Shown here in pieces: positions 1-9,182 of a stretch of DNA of 64,000 nt (position 1 is the first letter of the stretch; the number at the start of each line of letters is the position of its first letter). The notes below the pieces were generated by a model. That model made no database searches, was not told where the DNA came from, and saw only the letters and a program-made list of their open reading frames with translations. This DNA comes from Corynebacterium aquatimens (GTDB lineage Bacteria > Actinomycetota > Actinomycetes > Mycobacteriales > Mycobacteriaceae): positions 1,550,001 through 1,614,000 of the forward strand of contig NZ_CP046980.1 of the NCBI RefSeq assembly GCF_030408395.1, written 5' to 3'. A program made the translations under genes and the position numbers.

Positions 1-746
1 TGGTCCGCAAAGGACTGGAAGGAATCCGCGACCTGGAGCGCAAGTTCGCGCGTCGGCGCCAGAACCAGGGCCTGCGGGTGGCGCTCATCCTTGTTGATTC
101 GGGACAGAATCGGCAACGCGAACGCGGCGGTTTTACCCGTACCGGTCTGTGCCAGACCAACAACGTCCCGACCTTCCATGAGCAGCGGAATCGTCTGTTC
201 CTGGATCGGCGACGGGTTTTCAAAGCCCACACGCTCCACGGCAGCAAGCACATTCGACGGCAGGCTTAACCCAGTAAAGCCCTCGCCGTCTCCGTCCCGA
301 GATTCATCGGCGTCATCGTCATCGGTGTCATCATCGGCGTCACCAGCGTCATCGCCCTCGACAGTCTGGGCAGCGTCATCGCCCTCGACAGTCTCGGCAG
401 TGTCGTAGCCCTCGGCGTCGATAAGCGGGCCCTCGGGCTCCACCTGGATTTCCGGCGTCTCGGAGTCTTTGCCAGCTTCGGCTTCGTCCACGATGGGGCC
501 TTCGGGCTCCACCTGGATCTCGGGGAGTTCGGTGGCGTTAGTGCTCGAGTCGGCACTGTCGTCGGTGCCATCGGCAGTCTCTTCTGCCAAGCTATCGTTC
601 AAGTCGGATCCGACGAGATCGTCCACTGTGAGAATCTGCTCCGTGGTCTCATCGGGTGTGTCTGTCGCTTCTGCAGCGTTTACATTCTCCTGCGCGTTGT
701 CGACATCCACACTCTCGTCGAACTGCGCGTTCTCATCATTATTCAT
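1..746 (-). CDS. DEAD-box ATP-dependent RNA helicase, N-terminal part (gene runs off the left edge)
   Basis: Read on the minus strand, an ATG at 746 opens a frame that stays open to base 1 (248 codons seen). The first ~155 residues are very acidic and low-complexity, with EIQVEPEGP occurring twice and a run of Asp and Glu. The helicase core then begins: a Q-motif region ([13 protein letters not shown]), motif I (AQTGTGKT) and motif Ia ([10 protein letters not shown]). These are classic DEAD-box signatures; such proteins unwind short RNA duplexes in ribosome assembly or mRNA decay. The rest, including the DEAD box itself, lies outside the window, so the exact orthologue cannot be named. An acidic N-terminal extension is unusual, since many DEAD-box proteins carry a basic C-terminal tail instead. 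Confidence 0.9.
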   Translation of the reverse strand, partial: MNNDENAQFDESVDVDNAQENVNAAEATDTPDETTEQILTVDDLVGSDLNDSLAEETADGTDDSADSSTNATELPEIQVEPEGPIVDEAEAGKDSETPEIQVEPEGPLIDAEGYDTAETVEGDDAAQTVEGDDAGDADDDTDDDDADESRDGDGEGFTGLSLPSNVLAAVERVGFENPSPIQEQTIPLLMEGRDVVGLAQTGTGKTAAFALPILSRINKDERHPQALVLAPTRELALQVADSFQSFAD

Positions 747-792
747 CGTGGCCTAGCCTACGCGAGATAGCCGAAAGGATAACATTCTTACT

Positions 793-1620
793 GTGAGACG
801 TCGCTTTTATGCCATTTGTGCACTGGCCACTGTTGCGATGGTGGGTTGCTCCCGCAGCGAGCCGCTGGAAGAACCTGAATTGACTACGCAGTCACGCACC
901 CAAGTGCAGGAAACAGTCACGGAGTACACGAGCGAAAGCAGCCCTGCGGACGGTCAGGGCACCGTGTGCGGAACGGCGTTTTCAAACTTCTCACAGAAGA
1001 CCTACGACATCGTGGTCATCGGGGGTGAGGCGCGTTGCGACGAGGCGATGACGGTGGTCACTGATTTCCTGTCCGGAAACTCGCGCGCGATCAAGGACGG
1101 GGATGAAGCGTGGCAAGCAATCAACGGATGGCGGTGTGGCCGCGGTGTCGATGTCGGCGAGGTTGAACCCGGCGGTTACACCATGAACTGTTGGAACAGC
1201 CGAACCCGCGTTGCGTTCATCCACTCCGGCGGAGAAGTTTCCGAAGCACCAGCGGCAGAGCCGGCCCCGGCATTCGACCGAAAATATGCACCGTCCGGTG
1301 TGGTGTGTGGGGACGTGACAGATCAGGTCACTGGTGAAACAAACGCGGTTGTGACCGTGCGACACGAAGTCGATTGCGATGCCGCGATGGCAACGTTTAC
1401 GGACTACCTGTTCGGATCCCCATCCGGCGAGCCGCCGTTCGGGTCCGGCGCGAGGTGGGAAGCGCCCAACGGGTGGGAATGTTACAAGGGCTATCACCTA
1501 CAGGGTGATCCCGAAGCCCACGTGCACATGCGTCTATCCTGCGGTCCGTACGGAGAACCCGCCGTGGCTTGGATTCCCCACGACCGGATTAGCGACATGA
1601 TCGTTGAGGACCGGGACTAG
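793..1620 (+). CDS. Secreted lipoprotein with two copies of a ~100-aa cysteine-containing domain
   Basis: Starts with GTG at 793. A short basic n-region and hydrophobic core end in a lipobox (MVGC, Cys19), so it is probably a lipidated extracytoplasmic protein. After a Ser/Thr/Glu-rich linker come two related units: residues ~55-135 (TVCG...RCDEAM...NGWRCGRG) and ~170-260 (VVCG...DCDAAM...NGWECYKG). Each has three or more conserved Cys and an N-G-W-x-C motif, which suggests an internal duplication with disulfides. I do not recognise a named family; similar two-cysteine exported proteins occur widely in actinobacteria. It stands alone, divergent from the helicase gene. Confidence 0.75.
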   Translation: MRRRFYAICALATVAMVGCSRSEPLEEPELTTQSRTQVQETVTEYTSESSPADGQGTVCGTAFSNFSQKTYDIVVIGGEARCDEAMTVVTDFLSGNSRAIKDGDEAWQAINGWRCGRGVDVGEVEPGGYTMNCWNSRTRVAFIHSGGEVSEAPAAEPAPAFDRKYAPSGVVCGDVTDQVTGETNAVVTVRHEVDCDAAMATFTDYLFGSPSGEPPFGSGARWEAPNGWECYKGYHLQGDPEAHVHMRLSCGPYGEPAVAWIPHDRISDMIVEDRD

Positions 1621-1665
1621 CCCGGAACTCACCTGGGACTGGCCCGTGACCGGCCCTGGCCCAGC

Positions 1666-2880
1666 TCAGTCGCGGGTGGGCAGTTGAAGGGACGCGATCA
1701 ACCCACCGCCGGGTTTCCCGCTGAGAGTGAGTGCGCCGTTGTGGGCGGTGCCGATGGCGTCCACGAGTGCTAGGCCTAGGCCGTGGCCGCGGTCGCCCAC
1801 ACGGGACTGGGCGCGGGTGAACGGTTCGGTCAGCTGGGCGATCACCGCGGTTTCCAAGACCGGGCCGTCGTTGCTGACGGTGATAACCGCTGGGCCGGAA
1901 TCCCCTGTTGACAGTTCCGCGCGCGCGGTACCCGCGGTCCCGTGGGAGGCGGCATTAGCAAAGAGGTTGTCCACGGCGTGGTGCAGCAAAATCGCGTCTC
2001 CGGAGACGGTGATTGGGTGGTTCGGGACAACAGCGGGGATGCTGTGGGCGCTGGCGGAGTCACGGAACAAGGCAGACAGGTCAACCGTTTGGCGTTGGAT
2101 GCGTCCGGTGGTGGCCTGGGAAAACGCGAGCAGCGCGCTCACCATTTCCCCATTGTGGGCGGTGACTTCCCGCACGCGGGTGAGTGTCTCACGGAGCTCG
2201 TCGGTGGTGGCATCGGGATCAGATAGCGCCACATCCGCCATGGTCTGGATCGTGGCAATCGGGGTTTTCAGTTCATGGGACGCGTTCGCGGCGAAGCGAC
2301 GCTGGGATTCCACATGTGATTCGACGGATTCCAGCATCGCGTCAAACGCAACGGCTAAGTCACCGATGTCGTCCGCGGGACCGGAGTAGTTAATCCGGTG
2401 GGACATATCCCCAGCAGACACACCGCGGGCAACGTCCGCCATGCCGCGCACTGGGCGCAGCGCATAGCCGGCGGCAAACCACCCAATAATGCCGGATAGT
2501 GCAGTCATGAATAACAGCGTGACCAGTGAAGACGTCACCACCACGCGCAGCAGCGCATCAGGGAACGGCACCGCCGCATCAATCACCGCGTCGTCGGCGG
2601 GGACTCCCCCACCATCCACCGAACCATCAATCGGACCATCGATCGGAACATCAATCGAACCATCAATCGGACCGTCAAACGAACCAGGCGCAGGCGCCCC
2701 CGGAAACACCGCGGTAAACGGCACAGGGGTAAGCCGCAAATACAGGTACACAATCGCGGTCAATGACAGGCCCACCACAAGTACCGTCGCTACGAAAAGC
2801 AGCGTCACGCGTGCCCGCAAGGACAAGCGGTTGCCGGACCCCGTCAGCGCTTCGTCGCGGCGCGCGCTCCCCACGCTCAT
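1666..2880 (-). CDS. Two-component sensor histidine kinase (HAMP, HisKA, HATPase)
   Basis: Membrane sensor kinase of 404 aa. TM1 spans ~25-49, an extracytoplasmic loop ~50-110, TM2 ~111-139, HAMP ~140-192, the HisKA box SHELKTP (phosphoacceptor His202), then a HATPase domain with an N-box (HHAVDNLFANAASH) and a G-box (GHGLGLALV). The ATG at 2880 overlaps the TGA of the response-regulator gene (ATGA), so the two are translationally coupled; a longer frame from 2937 would run deep into that gene. The sensing loop is short and carries Asp/Gly/Ile repeats (DGPIDGS and variants), which could bind a cation, but that is inference. The regulated genes are unknown; the neighbouring membrane protein and protease are candidates by position only. 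Confidence 0.92.
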   Translation of the reverse strand: MSVGSARRDEALTGSGNRLSLRARVTLLFVATVLVVGLSLTAIVYLYLRLTPVPFTAVFPGAPAPGSFDGPIDGSIDVPIDGPIDGSVDGGGVPADDAVIDAAVPFPDALLRVVVTSSLVTLLFMTALSGIIGWFAAGYALRPVRGMADVARGVSAGDMSHRINYSGPADDIGDLAVAFDAMLESVESHVESQRRFAANASHELKTPIATIQTMADVALSDPDATTDELRETLTRVREVTAHNGEMVSALLAFSQATTGRIQRQTVDLSALFRDSASAHSIPAVVPNHPITVSGDAILLHHAVDNLFANAASHGTAGTARAELSTGDSGPAVITVSNDGPVLETAVIAQLTEPFTRAQSRVGDRGHGLGLALVDAIGTAHNGALTLSGKPGGGLIASLQLPTRD

Positions 2881-3557
2881 TGGTACGCCGCCTCCGCCAC
2901 GTAGTACCCCGCCCCGGGCATGGTGTGGATGATCCACGGCTCCCCCAATTTGCGCCGCAGGTGGGAGATAGTCACGCGGATCGAATTGGAAAACGGATCG
3001 GCGTTTTCATCCCAGGCTTCCTCCAATAATTCCTCTGCGGAAATCACCGCCCCTTCGGCGTCGATAAGCGTGCTCAGCACTGCGTACTCCTTGGGGCTTA
3101 GCCGAACCGCCTCCCCGGCGCGGGTGATCTGCCGCGTAGAGGTGTCCACGCGCACATCACCGATAGCAACCACGGACGTCCGGCGGGGCGCGTGGCGGCG
3201 CATCAGCGCGGTAATGCGCGCGATGAGCTCCGGCACCTCAAAAGGCTTGGTTAAGTAGTCATCTGCACCAAGGCCAAAGCCATCGACTTTGTCGTCCAAG
3301 GTCGCGGCGGCCGTGAGCATCAGCACCTTGATGTGGGGGTGTTCACGCGTAATCGTGGCGCATACGTCGTCGCCGTGAATGCCAGGTAGGTCGCGGTCAA
3401 GCACAACCACGTCCACTCCCATGCCACTGTGCGCAAGGTAGGCCACCGCGTCATCGCCGCGCAGCGCGGTCTCTACCGCCCACCCCTGCCGCGCGCACAC
3501 TTTCGCGATCGCTTCGGCCAAGTATTGTTCATCCTCAACCACCATTACCCTGGGCAT
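2877..3557 (-). CDS. OmpR-family response regulator
   Basis: 226 aa: a receiver domain with acidic pocket (VVEDEQ), phosphoacceptor Asp54 (VVLDRDLPG) and conserved Lys in LTKPFEV, then an OmpR/PhoB-type winged-helix DNA-binding domain (LSPKEYAVL...IRVTISHLRRKLG...GAGYYV). It forms a pair with the histidine kinase just downstream, sharing a 4-bp ATGA overlap. The ATG at 3557 is preferred because AGAGGG lies about 6 nt upstream; in-frame starts at 3563 and 3572 are possible. The gene is divergent from the membrane protein at 3628, so about 70 bp must hold both promoters. Family assignment is firm; the stimulus is unknown. Confidence 0.93.
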   Translation of the reverse strand: MPRVMVVEDEQYLAEAIAKVCARQGWAVETALRGDDAVAYLAHSGMGVDVVVLDRDLPGIHGDDVCATITREHPHIKVLMLTAAATLDDKVDGFGLGADDYLTKPFEVPELIARITALMRRHAPRRTSVVAIGDVRVDTSTRQITRAGEAVRLSPKEYAVLSTLIDAEGAVISAEELLEEAWDENADPFSNSIRVTISHLRRKLGEPWIIHTMPGAGYYVAEAAYQ

Positions 3558-3627
3558 CTGCATCCCTCTCACAACAATTTTTCCGCGTTAACGCTCTCGC
3601 AACATGGCGCATTTTAGTCTGTTGACC

Positions 3628-4848
3628 ATGCCAGAAAGTTTCACCACAACACGGCCTGTGGAAAAAGTGTCTACACCCTCGCCGCGCGTACGCGTCACCG
3701 GCGTGGACATCGCCCGCGCGGTCGCGCTCATCGGCATGATGTTCGCGCACCTCACGTTGCCTGCGGGAATCGCCGGCATGCTTCTCGACGGTTTCCCTTC
3801 GGCCGGTTTCGCATTCCTCGCAGGTGTGTCCATGTCGCTTATGGCGCGCCGGGCCGTGGCGTCCGGCGGACGCGCGCTCGCGGTTCAGCGGCACCAGTTC
3901 GCTGTGCGCGGCGCGATGCTCATGCTTTTCGACGCCCTGTTGGTACCGTTCGCTGGCGATATCGCGGTGGTCCTGCTGCCGTTTGGTATTTGCTACATCG
4001 CCCTGGCCCCGGTCGTACGGTGGCGGACAAAGAATCTTGTCTGGCTAGCGGTTGCTTTGACCGTGCTCTCAGCATGCGCGAGCTTGATCTTCTCTAGCTG
4101 GTCAATGGCCTTCCAAACGCCTGAGAACACCTCAGCTACCCCGCACGGCGGCATCCTAGATGGCATCGCCTACTTCCTCCCTGACGTGTTGGCGCCGCCC
4201 TACCCGCTTTTGGAATGGGCTGCACTGATGGTCATGGGCATGATCGCGTGGCGAGTCATCCTCGCTCCCCTAGCATCCCGCACTACCGCCACCGGCACCA
4301 CCGCAACCGGCGCCACCACCGCCGCAGCTGCCACCACAACCGCCCCGTCCCCCCAAGTAGATGTCCGCCCCCGCGCCGCGGCGGTGATCGCCGGCGGGTT
4401 AATCCTGGCCGCGTTCGCAATGGTGGGACGCCACTACCTCAACCCGGAATCCCCCGGCTACGGGTTGTATGACCCCAATGGCCACACGGGCGGGTTGATC
4501 GCCGTGCTTGGTGAGGCCGGCATGGCCGTCGCCGTGGCCACCTTCTGCGTGTGGATCGCCTCGACCCGGATCGCCACCCACAGCATCGGGGACCGGCTGC
4601 TCATGCCGCTCTACCGCATGGGACGCATGCCCTTGACGATCTACGTCCTGCACGTGATCACCGCAAACTTCGGCCACGGCACCGCCTTCGCGATTGTCAG
4701 CGCCTTAGCCGCCATCGCATTAGCCACCGCGTGGTTCACATTCTTTAACCGCGGACCACTCGAAGCGCTACTGCACCGCACCTGCTCCGCCGCCAGCCGG
4801 GAGGACCTCCCCGGCCGCCGGAATATCGCCCCTCAGCTTGCTGCGTAG
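3628..4848 (+). CDS. Polytopic membrane protein, DUF418/heparan-alpha-glucosaminide acetyltransferase-like
   Basis: About 406 aa with roughly eight to ten hydrophobic segments. The N-terminal pattern (RVTGVDIARAVALIGMMFAHL...AGMLLDGFPSAGFAFLAGVS) is typical of the DUF418/DUF1624 acyltransferase-like membrane proteins, and the C-terminal MPLTIYVLHVITAN also fits. A Thr/Ala-rich loop (~residues 220-245) separates the two halves and looks like low-complexity linker. The start at 3628 (ATG, MPESF) is my choice; 3604 is in frame but leaves little room for the divergent promoter. Such proteins are thought to transfer or transport acyl groups at the membrane; the substrate is unknown. Confidence 0.72.
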   Translation: MPESFTTTRPVEKVSTPSPRVRVTGVDIARAVALIGMMFAHLTLPAGIAGMLLDGFPSAGFAFLAGVSMSLMARRAVASGGRALAVQRHQFAVRGAMLMLFDALLVPFAGDIAVVLLPFGICYIALAPVVRWRTKNLVWLAVALTVLSACASLIFSSWSMAFQTPENTSATPHGGILDGIAYFLPDVLAPPYPLLEWAALMVMGMIAWRVILAPLASRTTATGTTATGATTAAAATTTAPSPQVDVRPRAAAVIAGGLILAAFAMVGRHYLNPESPGYGLYDPNGHTGGLIAVLGEAGMAVAVATFCVWIASTRIATHSIGDRLLMPLYRMGRMPLTIYVLHVITANFGHGTAFAIVSALAAIALATAWFTFFNRGPLEALLHRTCSAASREDLPGRRNIAPQLAA

Positions 4849-4922
4849 CCGCACGGCACAAACCCCGTACAAGCCCCGTACAAGCCCCGATTTATAAACC
4901 ACATACCCGAAAAGGAGACCCC

Positions 4923-5927
4923 ATGACCACGTCCAACGCTTTCCGCTCAACCTTCGGCACGGCAATGCGCGCCACAGCCGCCGTCGGTACCGCCACCGCT
5001 ATCGCTGGCATCGGCGTGCTCACCCCGGCTGCCGCGATGGAATCGGACATGTTCGCTGTACCCTCACCGGAATCCAACGCCGTTGTATCCGTACGCACCC
5101 AGGATTCTGATGCGCAGGAGGGCGTGTGCACCGGCGTGGCCGTCGCCCCGCACTGGGTACTCACCGCCCGCCACTGCGTGGAGGGCTTCCCCAAGGTTGA
5201 GGGCTCCGTTCGCACCGGCCAGGGCGACAACCAGCGCTACTACGACGTTGACCGCTGGGAAGTCGCCCACAAAGGTGACATTGCCATGCTCCACACGGTC
5301 GAAGACATGATGTTGGAGACCTACCCCAAGGTCTCTGACGCGGTTCCGTCCGTGGACGGTGAAGTAGACATCTACGGCTGGTCCTCCGACGGTTCCGGCG
5401 GCACCACAAAGCTCCCCACCGCAAAGGGCAACGTGGATAAGGAAACCCCGATGGCACTCTTCGGCGGCGACAAGGCCTTGGAGGTCTCCCTGAAAGACGG
5501 CGCCAAGATCCAGCCGGGTGATTCCGGCGGCCCGATCTTCACCGACAAGGCCGTCTCCGGCGTGATGAGCGCCGGCCTGTTCTCCGACCCCGAAAACCCC
5601 AGTGAAGAGGAGCTCAAAGCCAACCCCCGCGTCAACGTCACCCCCATCGCCGACCAGGTCGGATGGATCAACACACTGACCAGCGAGAAGGAAGTCGCTC
5701 CGCAGGACCGCATGCCTCAAACCGGCAATGAGACCACCGACGGCGAGCAGCCTGCAGGCGGCTTCAACCCCTGGTGGATCGCCGCCGGCGGCGCCGCCCT
5801 TGCCATCATCATCGGATTCCTTGCCTACGACGCAAAGCGCAACTCTCGTCGCGTCGCCCAAGCCGCCACCAAATCCGAATCCCAGGCAGAGAGCATCGAG
5901 GTCCCCAAAAATGAAACCGAGGCATAG
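4923..5927 (+). CDS. Exported trypsin-like serine protease with C-terminal membrane anchor
   Basis: 334 aa. A signal peptide spans ~1-38 (cleavage near TPAAA-ME). The S1 peptidase domain has a full triad: His84 in TARHC, Asp119 in KGDIAML, Ser201 in GDSGGP. The only two mature-region Cys (69 and 85) bracket the catalytic His, as in the short actinobacterial S1 proteases. After the domain comes MPQTG (264-268), then a TM helix (~283-304) and a charged 30-residue tail. MPQTG resembles a sortase LPxTG signal, but the 15-residue gap before the TM and the long tail argue for simple membrane anchoring. AAAAGGAG sits just upstream of the ATG. An IS21-family element begins 35 bp past the stop. Confidence 0.88.
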   Translation: MTTSNAFRSTFGTAMRATAAVGTATAIAGIGVLTPAAAMESDMFAVPSPESNAVVSVRTQDSDAQEGVCTGVAVAPHWVLTARHCVEGFPKVEGSVRTGQGDNQRYYDVDRWEVAHKGDIAMLHTVEDMMLETYPKVSDAVPSVDGEVDIYGWSSDGSGGTTKLPTAKGNVDKETPMALFGGDKALEVSLKDGAKIQPGDSGGPIFTDKAVSGVMSAGLFSDPENPSEEELKANPRVNVTPIADQVGWINTLTSEKEVAPQDRMPQTGNETTDGEQPAGGFNPWWIAAGGAALAIIIGFLAYDAKRNSRRVAQAATKSESQAESIEVPKNETEA

Positions 5928-5962
5928 AACCCGATTCGGTTTCACTGTTGCGACCGGCTAGT

Positions 5963-6015
5963 TGGTAGCGGTTTGGTCACTTTCGGGTAGCGGTTTAGTG
6001 GGTATCCGGTAGCGG
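5963..6015 (+). repeat. IS21-family left terminal inverted repeat
   Basis: Matches the reverse complement of 9968-10020 with scattered mismatches. Three GGTAGCG boxes lie at ~23-bp spacing within the arm. Confidence 0.85.
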
Positions 6016-6090
6016 GGTTGGCGGTGGCGGGTGATGCTTTCGGGTGATTGCACCACAGGGGTGTAGCCGGTTACCGGAAGGAGTCCGCTG

Positions 6091-6638
6091 ATGACGGATT
6101 ACCGGGCGGTGATGAAGCTGCTTGTGCAGCAGCGTTCGTACCGCCAGATTGAACAACAGCTCGGGTGCTCGCACCGCGCGATTTCCCGGTCGAACCAGGT
6201 GCTTCGATCCCTCGGGATTCGCACCGTCGACCAGGTTTTGGCGCTGACGGATGATGAGCTCGACGAGTTATTCGTAGATGGGCGCAGCACCGGCCAGGGC
6301 TAATTCGTCCCCATCGATTTCGATGCGGTGGTCAAAGCCCGCACGGGGCGCAACAAGCAGACACTGCAAGTGCTGTGGGCGCGCTACACCACCACACCTG
6401 CTTTACCTGGCCAGCTCCATTACAGTTACGACCGGTTTCGCCAGTTGGTGGCGTCCCATGTCGACGCGGCCGGTTTGACCGCACGCATCACCCACACTCC
6501 GGGGCACACCATGCAGGTGGATTGGGCAGGCACCAAGATGCGCCTGTTCGACCCTGACGGCACACCGGGGATCAAGGTCAGCGTGTTTGTCGCCTCAATG
6601 CCGTATTCCGGGATGATTTTTGCCCTCGCGTGTCCAGA
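6091..6638 (+). pseudogene. istA: istA (IS21 transposase), 5' fragment with an internal stop
   Basis: ATG at 6091 follows a good GGAAGGAG site. The N-terminal helix-turn-helix (YRQIEQQLGCSHRAISR) is typical of IstA. The frame is broken by an in-frame TAA at 6301-6303 (GQG-stop), after which the same frame continues as good IstA sequence (KARTGRNKQTLQ..., TMQVDWAGTKM), the latter holding the first Asp of the DDE triad. The fragment ends at the IS256-family insertion (target copy 6631-6638). Joining 6638 to 8088 restores ACPDERQHSW in frame. With a nonsense codon, an insertion and a 3' frameshift, this transposase is dead. Confidence 0.88.
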
Positions 6639-8079
6639 AAGGGTGTCAGGAAGTTTGTGTGTGAGGCTCTGATCTAGAAGGAGTTTCACCGATAATGACT
6701 ACGGTGTCACCGAAGAAAAGCCATGACCCGGCGAGGGTCAACGAGATCAGCGAGAAGCTGATGGAAAATCCTGAGCTCGCCAGCTTGATCAGCGAGCTGT
6801 CGGCTTCCGCTGATGATGCCAGCGAGCTGGTCAAAGGCCTGCTGCAGGCATCAATCAACGCTGGTCTGCAGGCGGAGATGGATGCGCACTTGGGCTATAG
6901 CCATTCCGACCGCAAGACGAAAGCCCAGGTGGAAACCACACAGAGCAGCAATCACCGCAACGGGTCGTACACCAAAACCGTCAACTCCGGGTACGGCGCG
7001 GTGGAAGTGACCGTGCCCAGGGATCGTGCCGGCACGTTTACTCCCCGGATGGTGCCCAAGGGCGCACGCCGGCTCACAGAACTCGACGACATGATCATCT
7101 CGCTCTACGCCGGCGGGATGACAGTGCGCGATATCCAGCACCACCTCGCGACCACGCTCGGGGTGGATATGAGCCCGGATACGATCAGCACCATTACCGA
7201 TGCGGTGTTAGACGAGGTCATGATCTGGCAAAACCGCCAGCTCGACGAGTTTTACCCGGTGATCTTCCTCGACGCGCTACGCGTGAAAATCCGCGATGGC
7301 CACCGCGTGGTCAACAAAGCCTGCTACATGGCGGTTGGTGTCGACATGGACGGCATCAAGCACATCCTGGGATTGTGGATCGCTGAAAATGAAGGCGCCG
7401 CATTCTGGGCATCGGTGTGCGCAGATCTGGCCAACCGCGGGGTCCAGGACGTGTTCATTGTCTGCTGCGACGGGCTTAAAGGCCTGCCGGAAGCCGTGGA
7501 GGCAACCTGGCCGAATTCCATGGTGCAGACCTGTATCGTGCATCTGATTCGGGCTGCGAACCGGTGGGTGTCGTATCAGGACCGCAAGGGAGTTTCCCGG
7601 GCGCTGCGTGAGGTCTACACCGCTCCCAATGAGGAGACGGCACGTGCCAGCCTTGATGCTTTCGAGGCCAGTGAACTGGGCCGGAAATACCCGCAGTCGG
7701 TCAAAGTCTGGCGCGACGCTTGGGAGCGGTTCGTGCCGTTTCTGCAGTTCCCGCCTGCGGCCAGGCGGGTGCTCTACACCACCAATTCGATCGAGTCGCT
7801 GAATGCTGAACTGCGTAAAGCTACCCGTAACAGGGGCCAGTTCCCGAACGATACCGCGGCGCTGAAGACGCTGTGGTTGATGATCTGCAACATCGAGGAC
7901 AAGCGCGCTGCGCAGCGGGCGAAGAAAGCCAAGCGCGACGTTGAGTGCAACGGCTATATTGAAGGAGCGAAAGCCACCGGGTGGAAACAAGCCATCAACC
8001 AACTAGCCGTGGCTTACCCCGACCGATTCGCGGACTACTTGTAAACCAAGCCCCCGCACACAAAGAATCGGACACCCTC
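6639..8079 (+). mobile_element. IS256-family insertion sequence nested in istA
   Basis: A 1441-bp element flanked by a perfect 8-bp target duplication TGTCCAGA (6631-6638 and 8080-8087). Imperfect terminal inverted repeats start AAGGGTGTC on the left and GAGGGTGTC on the right and share a TTTGTGTG block. It holds one transposase gene. The size, 8-bp duplication and transposase all fit IS256. The intact duplication shows a simple insertion, later than the arrival of the IS21 element. Confidence 0.93.
6695..8044 (+). CDS. IS256/Mutator-family transposase
   Basis: 449 aa, apparently intact. N-terminal region with the EMDAHLGY signature, followed by RNGSYTKTV and VTVPRDRAG. The DDE catalytic core shows Asp in FLDALRVKI, Asp in CCDGLKGLPEA and Glu in NSIESLNAELRK; TCIVHLIRA is the conserved Mutator-type block before the last acid. 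It catalyses cut-and-paste or copy-out transposition of its own element. The ATG at 6695 follows AGAAGGAG with suitable spacing. Frame and length are typical (~400-450 aa), so the element is probably still mobile. Confidence 0.95.
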   Translation: MTTVSPKKSHDPARVNEISEKLMENPELASLISELSASADDASELVKGLLQASINAGLQAEMDAHLGYSHSDRKTKAQVETTQSSNHRNGSYTKTVNSGYGAVEVTVPRDRAGTFTPRMVPKGARRLTELDDMIISLYAGGMTVRDIQHHLATTLGVDMSPDTISTITDAVLDEVMIWQNRQLDEFYPVIFLDALRVKIRDGHRVVNKACYMAVGVDMDGIKHILGLWIAENEGAAFWASVCADLANRGVQDVFIVCCDGLKGLPEAVEATWPNSMVQTCIVHLIRAANRWVSYQDRKGVSRALREVYTAPNEETARASLDAFEASELGRKYPQSVKVWRDAWERFVPFLQFPPAARRVLYTTNSIESLNAELRKATRNRGQFPNDTAALKTLWLMICNIEDKRAAQRAKKAKRDVECNGYIEGAKATGWKQAINQLAVAYPDRFADYL

Positions 8080-9182
8080 TGTCCAGATGAGCGCCAGCAT
8101 TCCTGGCTTGATGCCCACCACCACGCGTTCGCCTACTTCGGGGGCGTGCCTGAGGTTGTGGTGCCGGATAATGCCTCGACTGCATCGAACGCGATCAGCG
8201 CGGCGGATCGAAACCGCAAGGTCAACGACACCTACGAGCAGTTTTTGGAGCATTACAACGCCGCAGCACTGCCCACGAGGTCGAGACGGCCGAAAGACAA
8301 AGCCAATGTCGAAGCTGCAGTCAAGATCGTCACCCACAAGGTCATCCACGCACTCGATGGCCACCAGTGCGTCGATCTAGACGAGCTCAACACACGCATT
8401 AAACAGCTGGTTGACCAGATCAACCAGGCGGTGCCGTTTCGTCACCAGCAGTCAAGCCGCAGGGACATTTTTGATGCGCATGAAAGACACCTTTTGACAT
8501 CACTTCCCGATACCCCGTGGCAGCGCACCGAGTGGAAACGCGCCAAGATCGCCCCGGATTTCCACATCACCGTAGCCAGCGTGAGGTACTCCGTGCCGCA
8601 CCAGCTCGTTGGTCGCACTGTCGATGTGCGCATCACCGGGCAAGTGCTCACGGTCTTCGATGGTGGCCGTGCCGTTACAACCCACACGCTTGCCCACACC
8701 CGCGGGGCGTATGTCACCAATACCGACCACATCCCGGCGAATATGGATCACACCCAAGGACTGTGGACGAGCGATTACTTCCTGCGCGAAGCCCAAAAGA
8801 TCGGCCCGGCGACACGCACCGTCATTGAGGAAATGATCGCGGCGAAAGCAATCCCGCCCAGGCGTACCAATCGTGCAGAAACGTGCTGTCAATGGGCAAA
8901 CACGCCAACAAGCTCGTGTTGGAAGAAGCATGTAAGCGCCTGGTCTCCTCCGACGGGACCCGCCGGGCCGTGTCCTACACCGCGGTGAAGAACATGATGG
9001 CCGTCGTACGCAAAGAAGCCGCAACCCGACCACACGGCTTGAACCAACAGGCACCGGCCACACCCGCACATCCGGCCCACGCACCCGACGCTGCCACTCG
9101 CGACACCAGTGGCGCCTACCTCGGTGGCGCAGCACAGTTCAGCCTGGACAACCTCACCAAGAAAGGAACCACAAAGCCATGA
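8080..9182 (+). pseudogene. istA: istA (IS21 transposase), 3' fragment with a frameshift
   Basis: Continues IstA after the nested element: DERQHSWLDAHHHAF, the second catalytic Asp in VVPDN, the Glu in KDKANVEAAV, and the C-terminal DNA-binding half (YSVPHQLVGRTVDVR). At ~8858-8862 (CCGCCCAGG) the frame shifts by one base. The reading after the shift (QAYQSCRNVLSMGKHANKLVLEEACKRL to the stop at 9182) is normal IstA C-terminus, so one C is probably missing. The unshifted frame runs into nonsense and stops at 8988. The true C-terminus overlaps the istB start by 4 bp. Confidence 0.85.

Noticed and set aside
991..1497. Antisense frame across the lipoprotein gene
   Set aside because: Overlaps a gene with a clear signal peptide and duplicated domain; no protein features of its own.
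7981..8988. A separate gene of 335 codons
   Set aside because: It joins the end of the IS256 transposase region to the istA 3' fragment through the insertion joint and then runs out of frame; it is not a real gene.
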